Shown: in pieces, positions 1-4,925 of the stretch
How the letters are laid out: the number at the start of each line of letters is the position of its first letter
How positions within the stretch are numbered: position 1 is the first letter of the stretch
Assembly (NCBI GenBank): GCA_900551355.1
Contig: URVR01000100.1
Coordinates: 1-6,399 of the forward strand
Source: an uncultured Eubacteriales bacterium
Lineage (GTDB): Bacteria > Bacillota > Clostridia > Oscillospirales > Oscillospiraceae
Direction of reading: 5' to 3'
DNA: 6,399 nucleotides
Position numbers and translations under genes: made by a program
The notes under the pieces: generated by a model
Databases searched by the model: none
Told to the model about the DNA's origin: nothing
Seen by the model: the letters and a program-made list of their open reading frames with translations, nothing else

Positions 1-48
1 TCTACACTTATGCGATCGTCGGCAGCGTCAGATGTGTATAAGAGACAG
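1..48 (+). other. Illumina Nextera i5-side adapter (sequencing artefact)
   Basis: This is synthetic sequence, not genome. Bases 1-7 are the end of the P5-side primer, 8-15 an i5 index (TTATGCGA, which I recall as Nextera XT S522), 16-29 the TCGTCGGCAGCGTC primer site, and 30-48 the 19-bp Tn5 mosaic end finishing in GAGACAG. It was left in by incomplete trimming. Genuine sequence starts at 49. Confidence 0.98.
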
Positions 49-743
49 GGCTGGGGCAGCGGCTCCAGCGGCGGCGTGGGCGTGCCGGTGAGGGCGTAGG
101 TCAGCTCCAGACGGAGGCTGACGCCCAGGCCGAACCGGGACACGGCGCTGTCGGCGTTGTAGTCGTAGGTGTAGAGGGCGGCGTTGGGGCCGAAGCGGCA
201 CACCGCCGCAGCGCTGCCAATGGTCACCGCGGAGATCGCGGCCACGAACAGCAGGGCCGGACGGCTCATCCGGAGATCCTGCACGATCAGGCGGCGCAGG
301 AGAACGGCCAGCACGAAGGGTACCAGCGCCAGCAGGATGAAGGGCAGCCGGGGCAGCACCACATCGGGAATGGTGCCGGCAAAGTCACTGATGACGTGGC
401 CGGTCATGGTGACCATGAACGTCATGGCGAAGTAGGATTTGAAGTAGCTCTTGCAGCAGTACTCGATGCAGACATACACCGACCACAGCAGGATCACGGC
501 CAGACCGGCCCAGCGGGTGGCCTTACGCCACGGCAGCAGGTTGGCCAGCAGGCTCAGCAGCAGGCCGCTGCCCAGCGCCGACAGGGCAATGGGCAGCAGC
601 GCCGTGTCGAAAAAGGACACGGTGGTATCGAAGGCCCGCAGCAGCAGCTCGTGATACAGCAGCGCCAGCGGGAAATAAATCCAGTTCAGAGGCCCCCGGG
701 GGACGCTGGAGGTGTCCAGCCGGGAGGCAACGTGTTCGGGCAT
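49..743 (-). CDS. LTA synthase-like membrane protein, N-terminal part (truncated by contig end)
   Basis: I translated this frame by hand. It stays open from ATG 743 through 49 and on into the adapter without a stop, giving 231 complete genuine codons. The product is very hydrophobic, with about five predicted membrane segments near residues 20-38, 43-70, 77-95, 131-151 and 161-181. A stretch reading YDYNADSAVSRFGLGVSLRL (about 193-212) then leads to a proline-rich linker. Five N-terminal helices followed by a D/N-rich, S-A-V-x-x-F-G-L segment fit the LtaS/alkaline-phosphatase superfamily proteins of clostridia. In that family an extracellular sulfatase-type domain transfers glycerol-phosphate from phosphatidylglycerol. 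The catalytic domain would lie beyond the contig, so activity cannot be judged. An in-frame TAG at 797-795 bounds the 5' side. The start is preceded by AAGGCGG about 8 nt upstream. The assignment rests on topology and the post-membrane motif; another multi-pass protein is possible. Confidence 0.68.
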
Positions 744-763
744 GGTGTGTTCCGCCTTGTTGA

Positions 764-820
764 TGCCGGCAATACCGGCAGAATATCCCTTATTCTAACA
801 CAGTGCGCGGAAAACTGCAA
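764..820 (-). promoter_or_regulatory. Candidate promoter and leader hairpin of the LTA synthase-like gene
   Basis: On the minus strand TTGCAG (820-815), a 17-bp spacer and TAGAAT (797-792) form a plausible sigma-A promoter. A TG one base before the -10 gives an extended -10. The -35 matches the consensus at only three positions. It lies just after the dinB stop, so the downstream gene can be transcribed independently. The leader holds a 6-bp hairpin (TGCCGG/CCGGCA arms, 764-769 and 775-780, loop CAATA) of unknown role. Confidence 0.5.
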
Positions 821-828
821 CTGTCGAT

Positions 829-2037
829 TCAGTCATCCCAGCCCACTTTTCCCCGGTGGCCGAAGGAGATGGCATCCCGGCCGTATTTGCCGCGGATGGC
901 GTCCATGGCGGACTCCAGATGCTCCTGCCGCTGGTCGCGCCGGGGCGCGTCGCCGGCCAGCAGGTCCAGCTGCTGGTAGGAGTCGGCGCTGTCGGTGATG
1001 TACAGGGCGGTGACGGACAGCAGGCGGATGGGAGTGGGCGCCTTCCAGATCTGGCCCGTCAGCTCCAGCGCCGCGTTGTAGATGTCCCGCATCAGATGGG
1101 TGGGGCCGGGCAGGCGCATCTGGCGGCTGACCGTGCGGAACTGGGCGTCCCGGACGCCCACGGACACGCCGCCGCAGTACAGCCCCTGCTGCCGCAGGCG
1201 GGCGGCCACGCTGTCGCTGAGCATCTGGAGGCCGCCGCGCACCTGCTCCCAGCGGGTCAGATTCTCCGGGAACGTGGTGCTGTTGCCCACGGATTTCACC
1301 GGCTCCTGCTCATGCTGGGGACGGACGGGGGCGTCGTCCAGCCCGTTGGCGTAGCGGTAGAGCTGGATGCCCGCCTTGCCCATGAGCTGCTCCAGCATCT
1401 CCGGCTTGCAGGCGGCCAGCTGGCCGATGGTCTCCACGCCGAACTGGGCCAGCGTGCGCTTTGCGGCGCGGCCCACGAACAGCAGGTCGCCCACCGGCAG
1501 GGGCCACACTATGTCCCGCCAGTTCTCACGGGAGATGACGGTGGTGGCGTCGGGCTTTTTGTAGTCGCTGCCCAGCTTGGCGAACACCTTGTTGAAGGAC
1601 ACGCCCACGGAGATGGTCAGTCCCAGCTCCTGCCGGAGCCGGGCGCGGATGCCGTCCGCCAGCTGCCGGGCGTCGCCGCCGAACAGGTGGAGGCTGCCGG
1701 TGACGTCCAGCCAGCTCTCATCGATGCCGAAGGGCTCCACCAGGTCGGTGTACTGGCCGTAGATGGTGTTGACCCGGCGGGAGTAGTCGGCATACAGGCT
1801 GTGGTGGGGCGGCAGCAATATCAGGTGGGGACACTTCTGCCTGGCCTGCCACACCGTCTCCGCCGTCTGGACGCCCATCTGCTTGGCGGGTTCGTTTTTG
1901 GCCAGAATGATGCCGTGGCGGGAGGCGGGGTCGCCGCAGACAGCCACCGGCACGTTTTGCAGCGCCGGTTTTTCCAGCAGCTCCACCGACGCGAAAAAGC
2001 AGTTCAGGTCGCAGTGGAGAATGATGCGGTCGGCCAT
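829..2037 (-). CDS. dinB: DNA polymerase IV (Y-family translesion polymerase)
   Basis: The 402-residue product is a complete Y-family polymerase that copies past damaged template bases with low fidelity. The palm motif DLNCFFASVE (10-19) supplies catalytic D10 and steric-gate F15. The second catalytic pair is D106-E107 in FGIDESWLD. GVSFNKVFAKLGSDYKKPDA (145-164) is the conserved substrate-lysine region. A helix-hairpin-helix thumb follows at about 185-210 and the little finger at about 245-350. QLDLL at 356-360 resembles a beta-clamp-binding motif and is internal; the C-terminus after RDAISFG has none. The usual SIDE motif reads GIDE here. I chose ATG 2037 because AAAGGGGG lies about 7 nt upstream and the protein then begins at the family's usual point; a longer reading to 2124 would run across the promoter and the ribU terminator. 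The gene has its own promoter with a possible LexA box, consistent with DNA-damage control. Confidence 0.95.
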   Translation of the reverse strand: MADRIILHCDLNCFFASVELLEKPALQNVPVAVCGDPASRHGIILAKNEPAKQMGVQTAETVWQARQKCPHLILLPPHHSLYADYSRRVNTIYGQYTDLVEPFGIDESWLDVTGSLHLFGGDARQLADGIRARLRQELGLTISVGVSFNKVFAKLGSDYKKPDATTVISRENWRDIVWPLPVGDLLFVGRAAKRTLAQFGVETIGQLAACKPEMLEQLMGKAGIQLYRYANGLDDAPVRPQHEQEPVKSVGNSTTFPENLTRWEQVRGGLQMLSDSVAARLRQQGLYCGGVSVGVRDAQFRTVSRQMRLPGPTHLMRDIYNAALELTGQIWKAPTPIRLLSVTALYITDSADSYQQLDLLAGDAPRRDQRQEHLESAMDAIRGKYGRDAISFGHRGKVGWDD

Positions 2038-2057
2038 GGCGGCGCCCCCTTTAAATG

Positions 2058-2099
2058 GAATGTTTGTTCTATTATAGCACGGGGCGCGGCGTTTGAAAA
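2058..2099 (-). promoter_or_regulatory. dinB promoter with candidate LexA (SOS) box
   Basis: On the minus strand TTTTCA (2099-2094), a 17-bp spacer and a perfect TATAAT (2076-2071) form a promoter; the -35 is 4/6. Immediately downstream GAACAAACATTC (2069-2058) fits the Firmicute LexA consensus GAAC-RNRY-GTTY at all but one base (A for the G of GTTY). A site just after the -10 is well placed to block transcription, and DinB-type polymerases are often in the SOS regulon. The promoter is well supported; the operator is a pattern-based inference. Confidence 0.6.
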
Positions 2100-2103
2100 G
2101 AGG

Positions 2104-2138
2104 AAAAAACAGGCGGACGCGCAAAGCGCGTCCGCCTG
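2104..2138 (-). terminator. Intrinsic terminator after ribU
   Basis: A perfect 13-bp stem (2110-2122 with 2126-2138) closes on a 3-nt loop. On the minus strand it is followed directly by six T (2109-2104). It begins 26 nt after the ribU stop and separates ribU from the dinB promoter. On the plus strand no T tract follows at once, so it acts in one direction. Confidence 0.93.
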
Positions 2139-2164
2139 TCAGAGATTTTTGACCGCCGGGATGC

Positions 2165-2770
2165 TTATTTGTGGAGCAGGGGGCTGAGGGGCTTGTAGAT
2201 CAGGAAGCACAGCGCCACGTCCAGAAGGCCCTTGCACAGGGTGAAGGGCACGTTGAACACCAGCAGGCAGTTGAACAGGGCGTTGCCGGTGGGGATCTGC
2301 GCTACGGTGCCCAGAATGGCCTCGTACATCCCCACGATGCCCTCCAGCGGCAGGCCGTACAGCACCACATAGGCGGGGTAGACGATGAAGTAGTTCAGGG
2401 GCAGGCTGATAAGCGCCATGGCGGCGGCGCCGGCCACAGAGCCCCACAGAGCGCCGGAACGGTTCTTGTGCTTCTTGTAGATGATACCGGCGATGAAGGC
2501 GAAGGTAGCGCCCAGCAGGAAGTTGGACAGCTCGCCCACGCAGGCGCTGGAGCCGAAGGGCAGGTGCAGCAGGTTCTTCACAAACTGGATGGCGACGCCA
2601 TAGACGGGGCCGAGGGAGAATGTGCCAAGCAGGGCGGGCAGGTCGGAGATGTCCAGCTTGACGAACGCGGGCATGACGGGGATGGAGAACTCCACGAACT
2701 GGAGGACGGCGGCCACCGCTGCCAGCAGGGCGGCGACCGCGATACGATGGGTCTTTTGCTTCTGAGCCAT
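2165..2770 (-). CDS. ribU: Riboflavin ECF transporter substrate-binding subunit RibU
   Basis: This 201-residue membrane protein is the S component of an energy-coupling-factor transporter. It binds riboflavin or FMN at the outer face and works with a shared EcfA/EcfA'/EcfT module encoded elsewhere. The N-terminus carries the small-residue helix typical of S components (RIAVAALLAAVAAVL, 9-23). RibU-type features follow: FVKLDISDLPALLG (36-49), VGELSNFLLG (78-87) and NVPFTLCKGLLD (173-184), with about six membrane segments overall. The start at 2770 is fixed by AAGGAG (2785-2780), 9 nt upstream. A longer frame from 2833 would only translate the leader and has no better site. An FMN riboswitch lies upstream and a strong terminator downstream, so it is a single-gene unit repressed when FMN is plentiful. 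The riboswitch makes the riboflavin specificity firm. Confidence 0.95.
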   Translation of the reverse strand: MAQKQKTHRIAVAALLAAVAAVLQFVEFSIPVMPAFVKLDISDLPALLGTFSLGPVYGVAIQFVKNLLHLPFGSSACVGELSNFLLGATFAFIAGIIYKKHKNRSGALWGSVAGAAAMALISLPLNYFIVYPAYVVLYGLPLEGIVGMYEAILGTVAQIPTGNALFNCLLVFNVPFTLCKGLLDVALCFLIYKPLSPLLHK

Positions 2771-2831
2771 AAAAAAACACTCCTTCTTGATGATAAACAC
2801 CCGGGAAATTGCCTTCCAAGGTGTACGCATC

Positions 2832-2855
2832 AAAAAAGAGCATTACAAAAATGCC
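2832..2855 (-). terminator. Candidate riboswitch attenuator in the ribU leader
   Basis: Between the aptamer and ribU, GCATT (2854-2850) and AATGC (2844-2840) can pair around a 5-nt loop, with a possible outer G-U pair. Six T follow at 2837-2832. The stem is weak for a terminator. Its 5' arm can also pair with 2830-2821 in a longer, roughly 10-bp stem with one bulge (2861-2851 with 2830-2821), which would exclude the hairpin. This suggests an on/off switch by attenuation. Confidence 0.45.
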
Positions 2856-2861
2856 ATACAC

Positions 2862-2972
2862 GCCTTCTCTCATCCAGACTATACTGTCGGTACCGGAATC
2901 GCACCGGTTCCTGCGGCTCACGCCGCTCGCGGACTATACCGCCGGTGGGGAATCACACCCCGCCCCGAAGAC
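2862..2972 (-). promoter_or_regulatory. FMN riboswitch (RFN element)
   Basis: This is the FMN-sensing aptamer of the ribU leader. On the minus strand it has the conserved 5' part, CTTCGGGGCGGGGTG followed by ATTCCCCACCGGCGGTATAG. It also has the conserved 3' part, GATTCCGGTACCGACAG followed by TATAGTCTGGATGAGAGAAG. P1 closes as GUCUUC (2972-2967) with GAAGGC (2867-2862), including one G-U pair. FMN binding should lower ribU expression. The aptamer ends 91 nt before the ribU start, leaving room for an expression platform. No frame crossing it should be called a gene. Confidence 0.97.
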
Positions 2973-2997
2973 AAATATGCGGTTGTTTTCGACTCAT

Positions 2998-3026
2998 ATG
3001 ATACACCATGCTCCCATAAAATGCAA
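2998..3026 (-). promoter_or_regulatory. ribU promoter
   Basis: TTGCAT (3026-3021), a 17-bp spacer and TATCAT (3003-2998) on the minus strand form a sigma-A-type promoter. The -10 is 5/6 and the -35 3/6. Transcription would begin near 2991, about 20 nt before the aptamer, as expected for a riboswitch leader. The -35 lies inside the loop of the inverted repeat at 3012-3043. Confidence 0.65.
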
Positions 3027-3043
3027 CTGTTTTCTTTATGGGA
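3012..3043. repeat. 9-bp inverted repeat flanking the ribU -35 element
   Basis: TCCCATAAA (3012-3020) and TTTATGGGA (3035-3043) are perfect inverted arms 14 bp apart. The loop contains the ribU -35 hexamer. No T tract follows on either strand, so it is not an intrinsic terminator. It may be a protein-binding site; no regulator can be named. Confidence 0.6.
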
Positions 3044-3049
3044 TCGGAA

Positions 3050-3110
3050 CATATCGCATATCGGAAAATAATTATCGAATTACGATAAAAAATAATTGAC
3101 AAACGATATG
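3050..3110. promoter_or_regulatory. Nested palindromic operator candidate for the DUF2975/XRE operon
   Basis: Two pairs of inverted half-sites share one centre at base 3080. The inner pair is TTATCG (3072-3077) and CGATAA (3083-3088). The outer pair is CATATCG (3050-3056) and CGATATG (3104-3110). Half-site centres are 21, 11 and 21 bp apart, close to whole helical turns, so all four would face the same side of the DNA. A further CATATCG at 3057-3063 lies directly after the first. The right outer half-site is inside the promoter spacer at 3102-3118, where a bound repressor would block polymerase. The XRE protein encoded two genes downstream is the natural candidate ligand, which is an inference. 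Confidence 0.6.
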
Positions 3111-3124
3111 CACTGTGCTATGCT
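3096..3124 (+). promoter_or_regulatory. Promoter of the DUF2975/XRE operon
   Basis: A perfect TTGACA (3096-3101), a 17-bp spacer and TATGCT (3119-3124), with TG one base before the -10, form a strong extended -10 promoter. Transcription should begin near 3131, giving a leader of about 17 nt. It diverges from the ribU promoter and overlaps the nested palindrome. Confidence 0.85.
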
Positions 3125-3147
3125 GACCACAGAAAGGATGTGGTGAT

Positions 3148-3639
3148 ATGAAGCGTATCGAGCATAAGAGGCTGGCAGCCTTGCTGCGTATCGGCCTTGT
3201 GATCGCGGCGGTGGTATGCGCGGCCATCTTCTTCTGGTTCCTGCCGGAGCTGGGACGAGGTATCGCCGAGGCCGACCCGGAGTTTGCGTGGGCGTTCTGG
3301 CCGTGCCTTGCCTTTGCATGGCTGTTCGCGGTGCCGGTATTCTGGGCGATGGCCCTGATGTGGGCGGTCTTTGGCCGCATCGGACGGGGCGAGGCGTTTT
3401 GCCGGGAGAACGCACGGGCGCTGCGTACCGTGTCCCGTCTGGCGTTTTGCGACGCGGTGCTGGTGCCTGTGGGCGTGATCGTGCTGGGGCTGCTGGGCGC
3501 CGGCTCACCGGGACTGACGGTGATCCTCATGCCCGCCGGCACCATGGTGTGCGCGCTGGTGGGCGTGATGGCCATGGCGCTGAGTCGTCTGGTGGCGGAC
3601 GCGGCGGCGCTGCAGGACGAGAGCGACCTGACGGTGTGA
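3148..3639 (+). CDS. DUF2975 family membrane protein
   Basis: This 163-residue protein has four predicted membrane helices (about 11-34, 47-75, 97-117 and 122-146). Between helices 2 and 3 lies a conserved-looking segment, GRGEAFCRENARALR (79-93), and the protein ends in DESDLTV. The layout, the G-x-x-F-x-x-E-N-A-x-x-L-R loop and the D-L-T-V end match the DUF2975 family, whose B. subtilis member YoaS is encoded beside the small XRE protein YozG. No biochemical role is established to my knowledge. ATG 3148 is preceded by AAAGGA (3133-3138), 9 nt upstream. The XRE gene follows after 9 nt and is surely co-transcribed. A sensory or accessory role for the membrane protein towards the regulator is plausible but unproven. 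Confidence 0.85.
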   Translation: MKRIEHKRLAALLRIGLVIAAVVCAAIFFWFLPELGRGIAEADPEFAWAFWPCLAFAWLFAVPVFWAMALMWAVFGRIGRGEAFCRENARALRTVSRLAFCDAVLVPVGVIVLGLLGAGSPGLTVILMPAGTMVCALVGVMAMALSRLVADAAALQDESDLTV

Positions 3640-3648
3640 GGTGGCGGT

Positions 3649-3861
3649 ATGATCGTATTTCATATAGACGTGATGCTGGCAAAGCGGAAAATGAGCCTGA
3701 CGGAGCTGAGCGAACGGGTGGGCATCACCATGGCGAACCTGTCCATCCTCAAGACCGGCAAGGCAAAGGCCGTGCGCCTGGAGACGCTGGGGCGGCTGTG
3801 CGCCGCGCTGGACTGTCAGCCGGGAGATCTGATGGAGTTCCTGCCGGACGAGGCGGAATGA
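3649..3861 (+). CDS. XRE/Cro-CI family transcriptional regulator (YozG-like)
   Basis: This 70-residue protein is a single helix-turn-helix domain with no effector domain. It opens with MIVFHIDVMLAKRKMS, and the helix-turn-helix is LTELSERVGITMANLSILKT (17-36). LETLGRLCAALDCQPGDLME (44-63) closes the domain. This pattern is typical of YozG-like regulators, which commonly follow DUF2975 genes. GAGGTG (3638-3643) overlaps the stop of the upstream gene and sits 5 nt before the ATG, so translation is probably coupled. It likely binds as a dimer to the nested palindrome upstream of the operon and represses it. That target is inferred from gene arrangement and site symmetry. The stop lies 4 nt before the -35 of the next promoter. 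Confidence 0.92.
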   Translation: MIVFHIDVMLAKRKMSLTELSERVGITMANLSILKTGKAKAVRLETLGRLCAALDCQPGDLMEFLPDEAE

Positions 3862-3865
3862 CCCC

Positions 3866-3894
3866 TTTACAAAGTCCGGCTTTTTGGGTACAAT
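3866..3894 (+). promoter_or_regulatory. Promoter of the SLOG/TSCPD operon
   Basis: TTTACA (3866-3871), a 17-bp spacer and TACAAT (3889-3894) give a near-consensus sigma-A promoter, 5/6 at each hexamer. It fills the short gap after the XRE stop, so the next two genes can be expressed apart from the DUF2975/XRE pair. I see no terminator between the operons, so read-through is also possible. Confidence 0.82.
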
Positions 3895-3918
3895 AAGCGG
3901 CGGAAGGCAGGTGACGGC

Positions 3919-4440
3919 ATGGGGCCGAGACAGATGTCCGTGTGCTTTTCCGGCTACCGGCCGGAGAAGCTGCCGTGGGGCGAGGATGAGTCCGATCCCC
4001 GGTGCGCCGCGCTGAAAAAGCGGCTGTACGACGCGGCGGAGAGCGCCTGCGCCCAGGGCTACCGCCACTTTATCTGCGGCATGGCGCGAGGCGTGGACTT
4101 CTACGCCTGCGAGGCGGTGCTGCTGCTGCGGCGGGACTACCCCGACGTGACGGTGGAGGCCGCCATCCCCTGTCCCAGCCAACCGGAGGGCTGGCCGGAG
4201 GCGGAGCGGGCGCGCTGGCAGTCGCTGGTGGATCGCTGCGACTACGAGACGGTGGTGCAGGATCACTACGACGCCGGGTGTATGCAGCGGCGGAACCGAT
4301 ACATGGTGGACCACGCCGCCCTGCTCATCGCCGTCCACGACGGACAGCCCGGCGGGACGCGGCGCACCATCGAATACGCCATGCGCCGGCAGCTGGATGT
4401 GGTGATCCTGCCGCCGGTGGAAAACGAAAAGGAGACATGA
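3919..4440 (+). CDS. SLOG family protein (DUF1273/YpsA-like Rossmann fold)
   Basis: This 173-residue soluble protein has the signature of the SLOG (SMF/DprA-LOG) superfamily, a Rossmann-like fold that binds nucleotides or nucleotide-derived ligands. It shows SGYRPEKLPW near the N-terminus (11-20), the glycine loop GMARGVD (54-60), RRNRYMVD (124-131) and GGTRRTIEYA (145-154). The order matches DUF1273-type proteins. Characterised YpsA proteins of Bacillus and Staphylococcus have been linked to cell division and stress, but this is a divergent relative and its substrate cannot be read from sequence. ATG 3919 has AGGTG (3909-3913) 5 nt upstream; the in-frame ATG at 3934 is an alternative that would still keep the fold. 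The downstream TSCPD gene starts 2 nt after the stop and its ribosome binding site lies inside this gene. Confidence 0.87.
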   Translation: MGPRQMSVCFSGYRPEKLPWGEDESDPRCAALKKRLYDAAESACAQGYRHFICGMARGVDFYACEAVLLLRRDYPDVTVEAAIPCPSQPEGWPEAERARWQSLVDRCDYETVVQDHYDAGCMQRRNRYMVDHAALLIAVHDGQPGGTRRTIEYAMRRQLDVVILPPVENEKET

Positions 4441-4442
4441 CC

Positions 4443-4703
4443 ATGACAACGTATACCTATATGACAAGAGGCGTGTGCTCCCGCCGCATGACGGTGGAGT
4501 TGGAGGACGGCATCATCCGCGATGTGCGCATCGAGGGCGGCTGCAGCGGCAACCTTCAGGGCATCAGCCGTCTGATCGTGGGGATGAAGGCGGAGGACGC
4601 CATCGCCCGGATGAAGGGCATCCAGTGCGGCGGAAAGCCCACCTCCTGCCCCGATCAGCTGTCCATCGCGCTGACCCGGGCACTGGAGCAGGAGAAGCAG
4701 TAA
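4443..4703 (+). CDS. TSCPD domain-containing protein (TIGR03905 type)
   Basis: This 86-residue protein is almost entirely one TSCPD domain. The namesake motif reads PTSCPDQL (66-73). C12, C34 in EGGCSGNLQG, C62 in QCGGKPTSC and C69 are placed like the cysteines and glycines of stand-alone family members; they could bind metal, but that is inferred. The same domain occurs at the C-terminus of class II ribonucleotide reductases. The small clostridial proteins have no assigned function that I know of. AAGGAG (4429-4434) lies 8 nt before the ATG, inside the end of the SLOG gene, and only 2 nt separate the SLOG stop from this start, so the two are translated as a tight pair. A strong terminator follows. 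Confidence 0.92.
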   Translation: MTTYTYMTRGVCSRRMTVELEDGIIRDVRIEGGCSGNLQGISRLIVGMKAEDAIARMKGIQCGGKPTSCPDQLSIALTRALEQEKQ

Positions 4704-4738
4704 CGCATAGAAAAAAGACGACGGCACAAAGGCCGCCT

Positions 4739-4770
4739 GACACAAGAAAACATACGGTTTTGCCTGTGTC
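4739..4770 (+). other. Possible secondary structure in the 3' region of the SLOG/TSCPD transcript
   Basis: GACACA (4739-4744) can pair with TGTGTC (4765-4770), and inside it AAAAC (4747-4751) with GTTTT (4757-4761), around an internal loop. No T tract follows, so it is not a terminator by itself. The rest of 4704-4791 shows no gene. Confidence 0.35.
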
Positions 4771-4790
4771 TATTCGGTTGAAATTCACCG

Positions 4791-4827
4791 AAAAAATGCC
4801 CACATGCGTCAGCATGCGGGCATTTTT
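4791..4827. terminator. Bidirectional intrinsic terminator
   Basis: A 10-bp stem (AAAAATGCCC 4792-4801 with GGGCATTTTT 4818-4827), one mismatch, and a 5-bp upper stem (CATGC 4803-4807 with GCATG 4812-4816) close on a 4-nt loop. A run of T stands at the 3' side on both strands: five on plus, six on minus. It can end the plus-strand TSCPD transcript and the converging carboxypeptidase/pseudouridine synthase transcript. Confidence 0.92.
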
Positions 4828-4900
4828 GCAGCCAATTTCACCTCGAATTTACTTTGGCAAAACTGCTGCGCACCTTTTACGGCGCATGTTTTCTTATGCC

Positions 4901-4925
4901 AGGCGGCCTACCCGTCGCCTTTTTT
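4901..4925 (+). terminator. Second plus-strand terminator-like hairpin
   Basis: AGGCGGC (4901-4907) pairs with GTCGCCT (4914-4920), including one G-T pair, around a 6-nt loop, and five T follow. It would catch plus-strand read-through. Its T tract overlaps the stop codon (4926-4924) of the opposing pseudouridine synthase gene. Confidence 0.6.

Noticed and set aside
396..998. 200-codon plus-strand frame across the LTA synthase-like gene and the dinB end
   Set aside because: It spans an intergenic promoter and two minus-strand genes; glutamine-rich shadow.
2038..2124. N-terminal extension of DinB by 29 residues
   Set aside because: It would be translated from upstream of the promoter -10 and overlaps the ribU terminator; the internal ATG at 2037 has a good ribosome binding site.
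856..2187. 443-codon plus-strand frame opposite dinB
   Set aside because: It has no recognisable domain, its composition is typical of an antisense shadow, and the minus-strand frame is a clear polymerase.
2771..2833. N-terminal extension of RibU by 21 residues
   Set aside because: It would use the riboswitch expression platform as coding sequence; the ATG at 2770 has AAGGAG 9 nt upstream and matches the family start.
2139..2921. Minus-strand frame starting inside the riboswitch and overlapping ribU in another frame
   Set aside because: It starts in the aptamer and reads the ribU region in the wrong frame, giving an arginine/proline-rich product.
2171..3001. Plus-strand frame across ribU and the riboswitch
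   Set aside because: It crosses the FMN aptamer and opposes a well-supported gene; Gln/Gly/His-rich shadow composition.
3043..3064. Tandem CATATCG copies and ATCGG repeats as the start of a CRISPR or iteron array
   Set aside because: There are only two 7-bp copies with no spacers; they are better explained as regulator half-sites.
3505..4467. 320-codon minus-strand frame opposite the XRE and SLOG genes
   Set aside because: It runs across a promoter and two well-supported plus-strand genes and shows no family signature.
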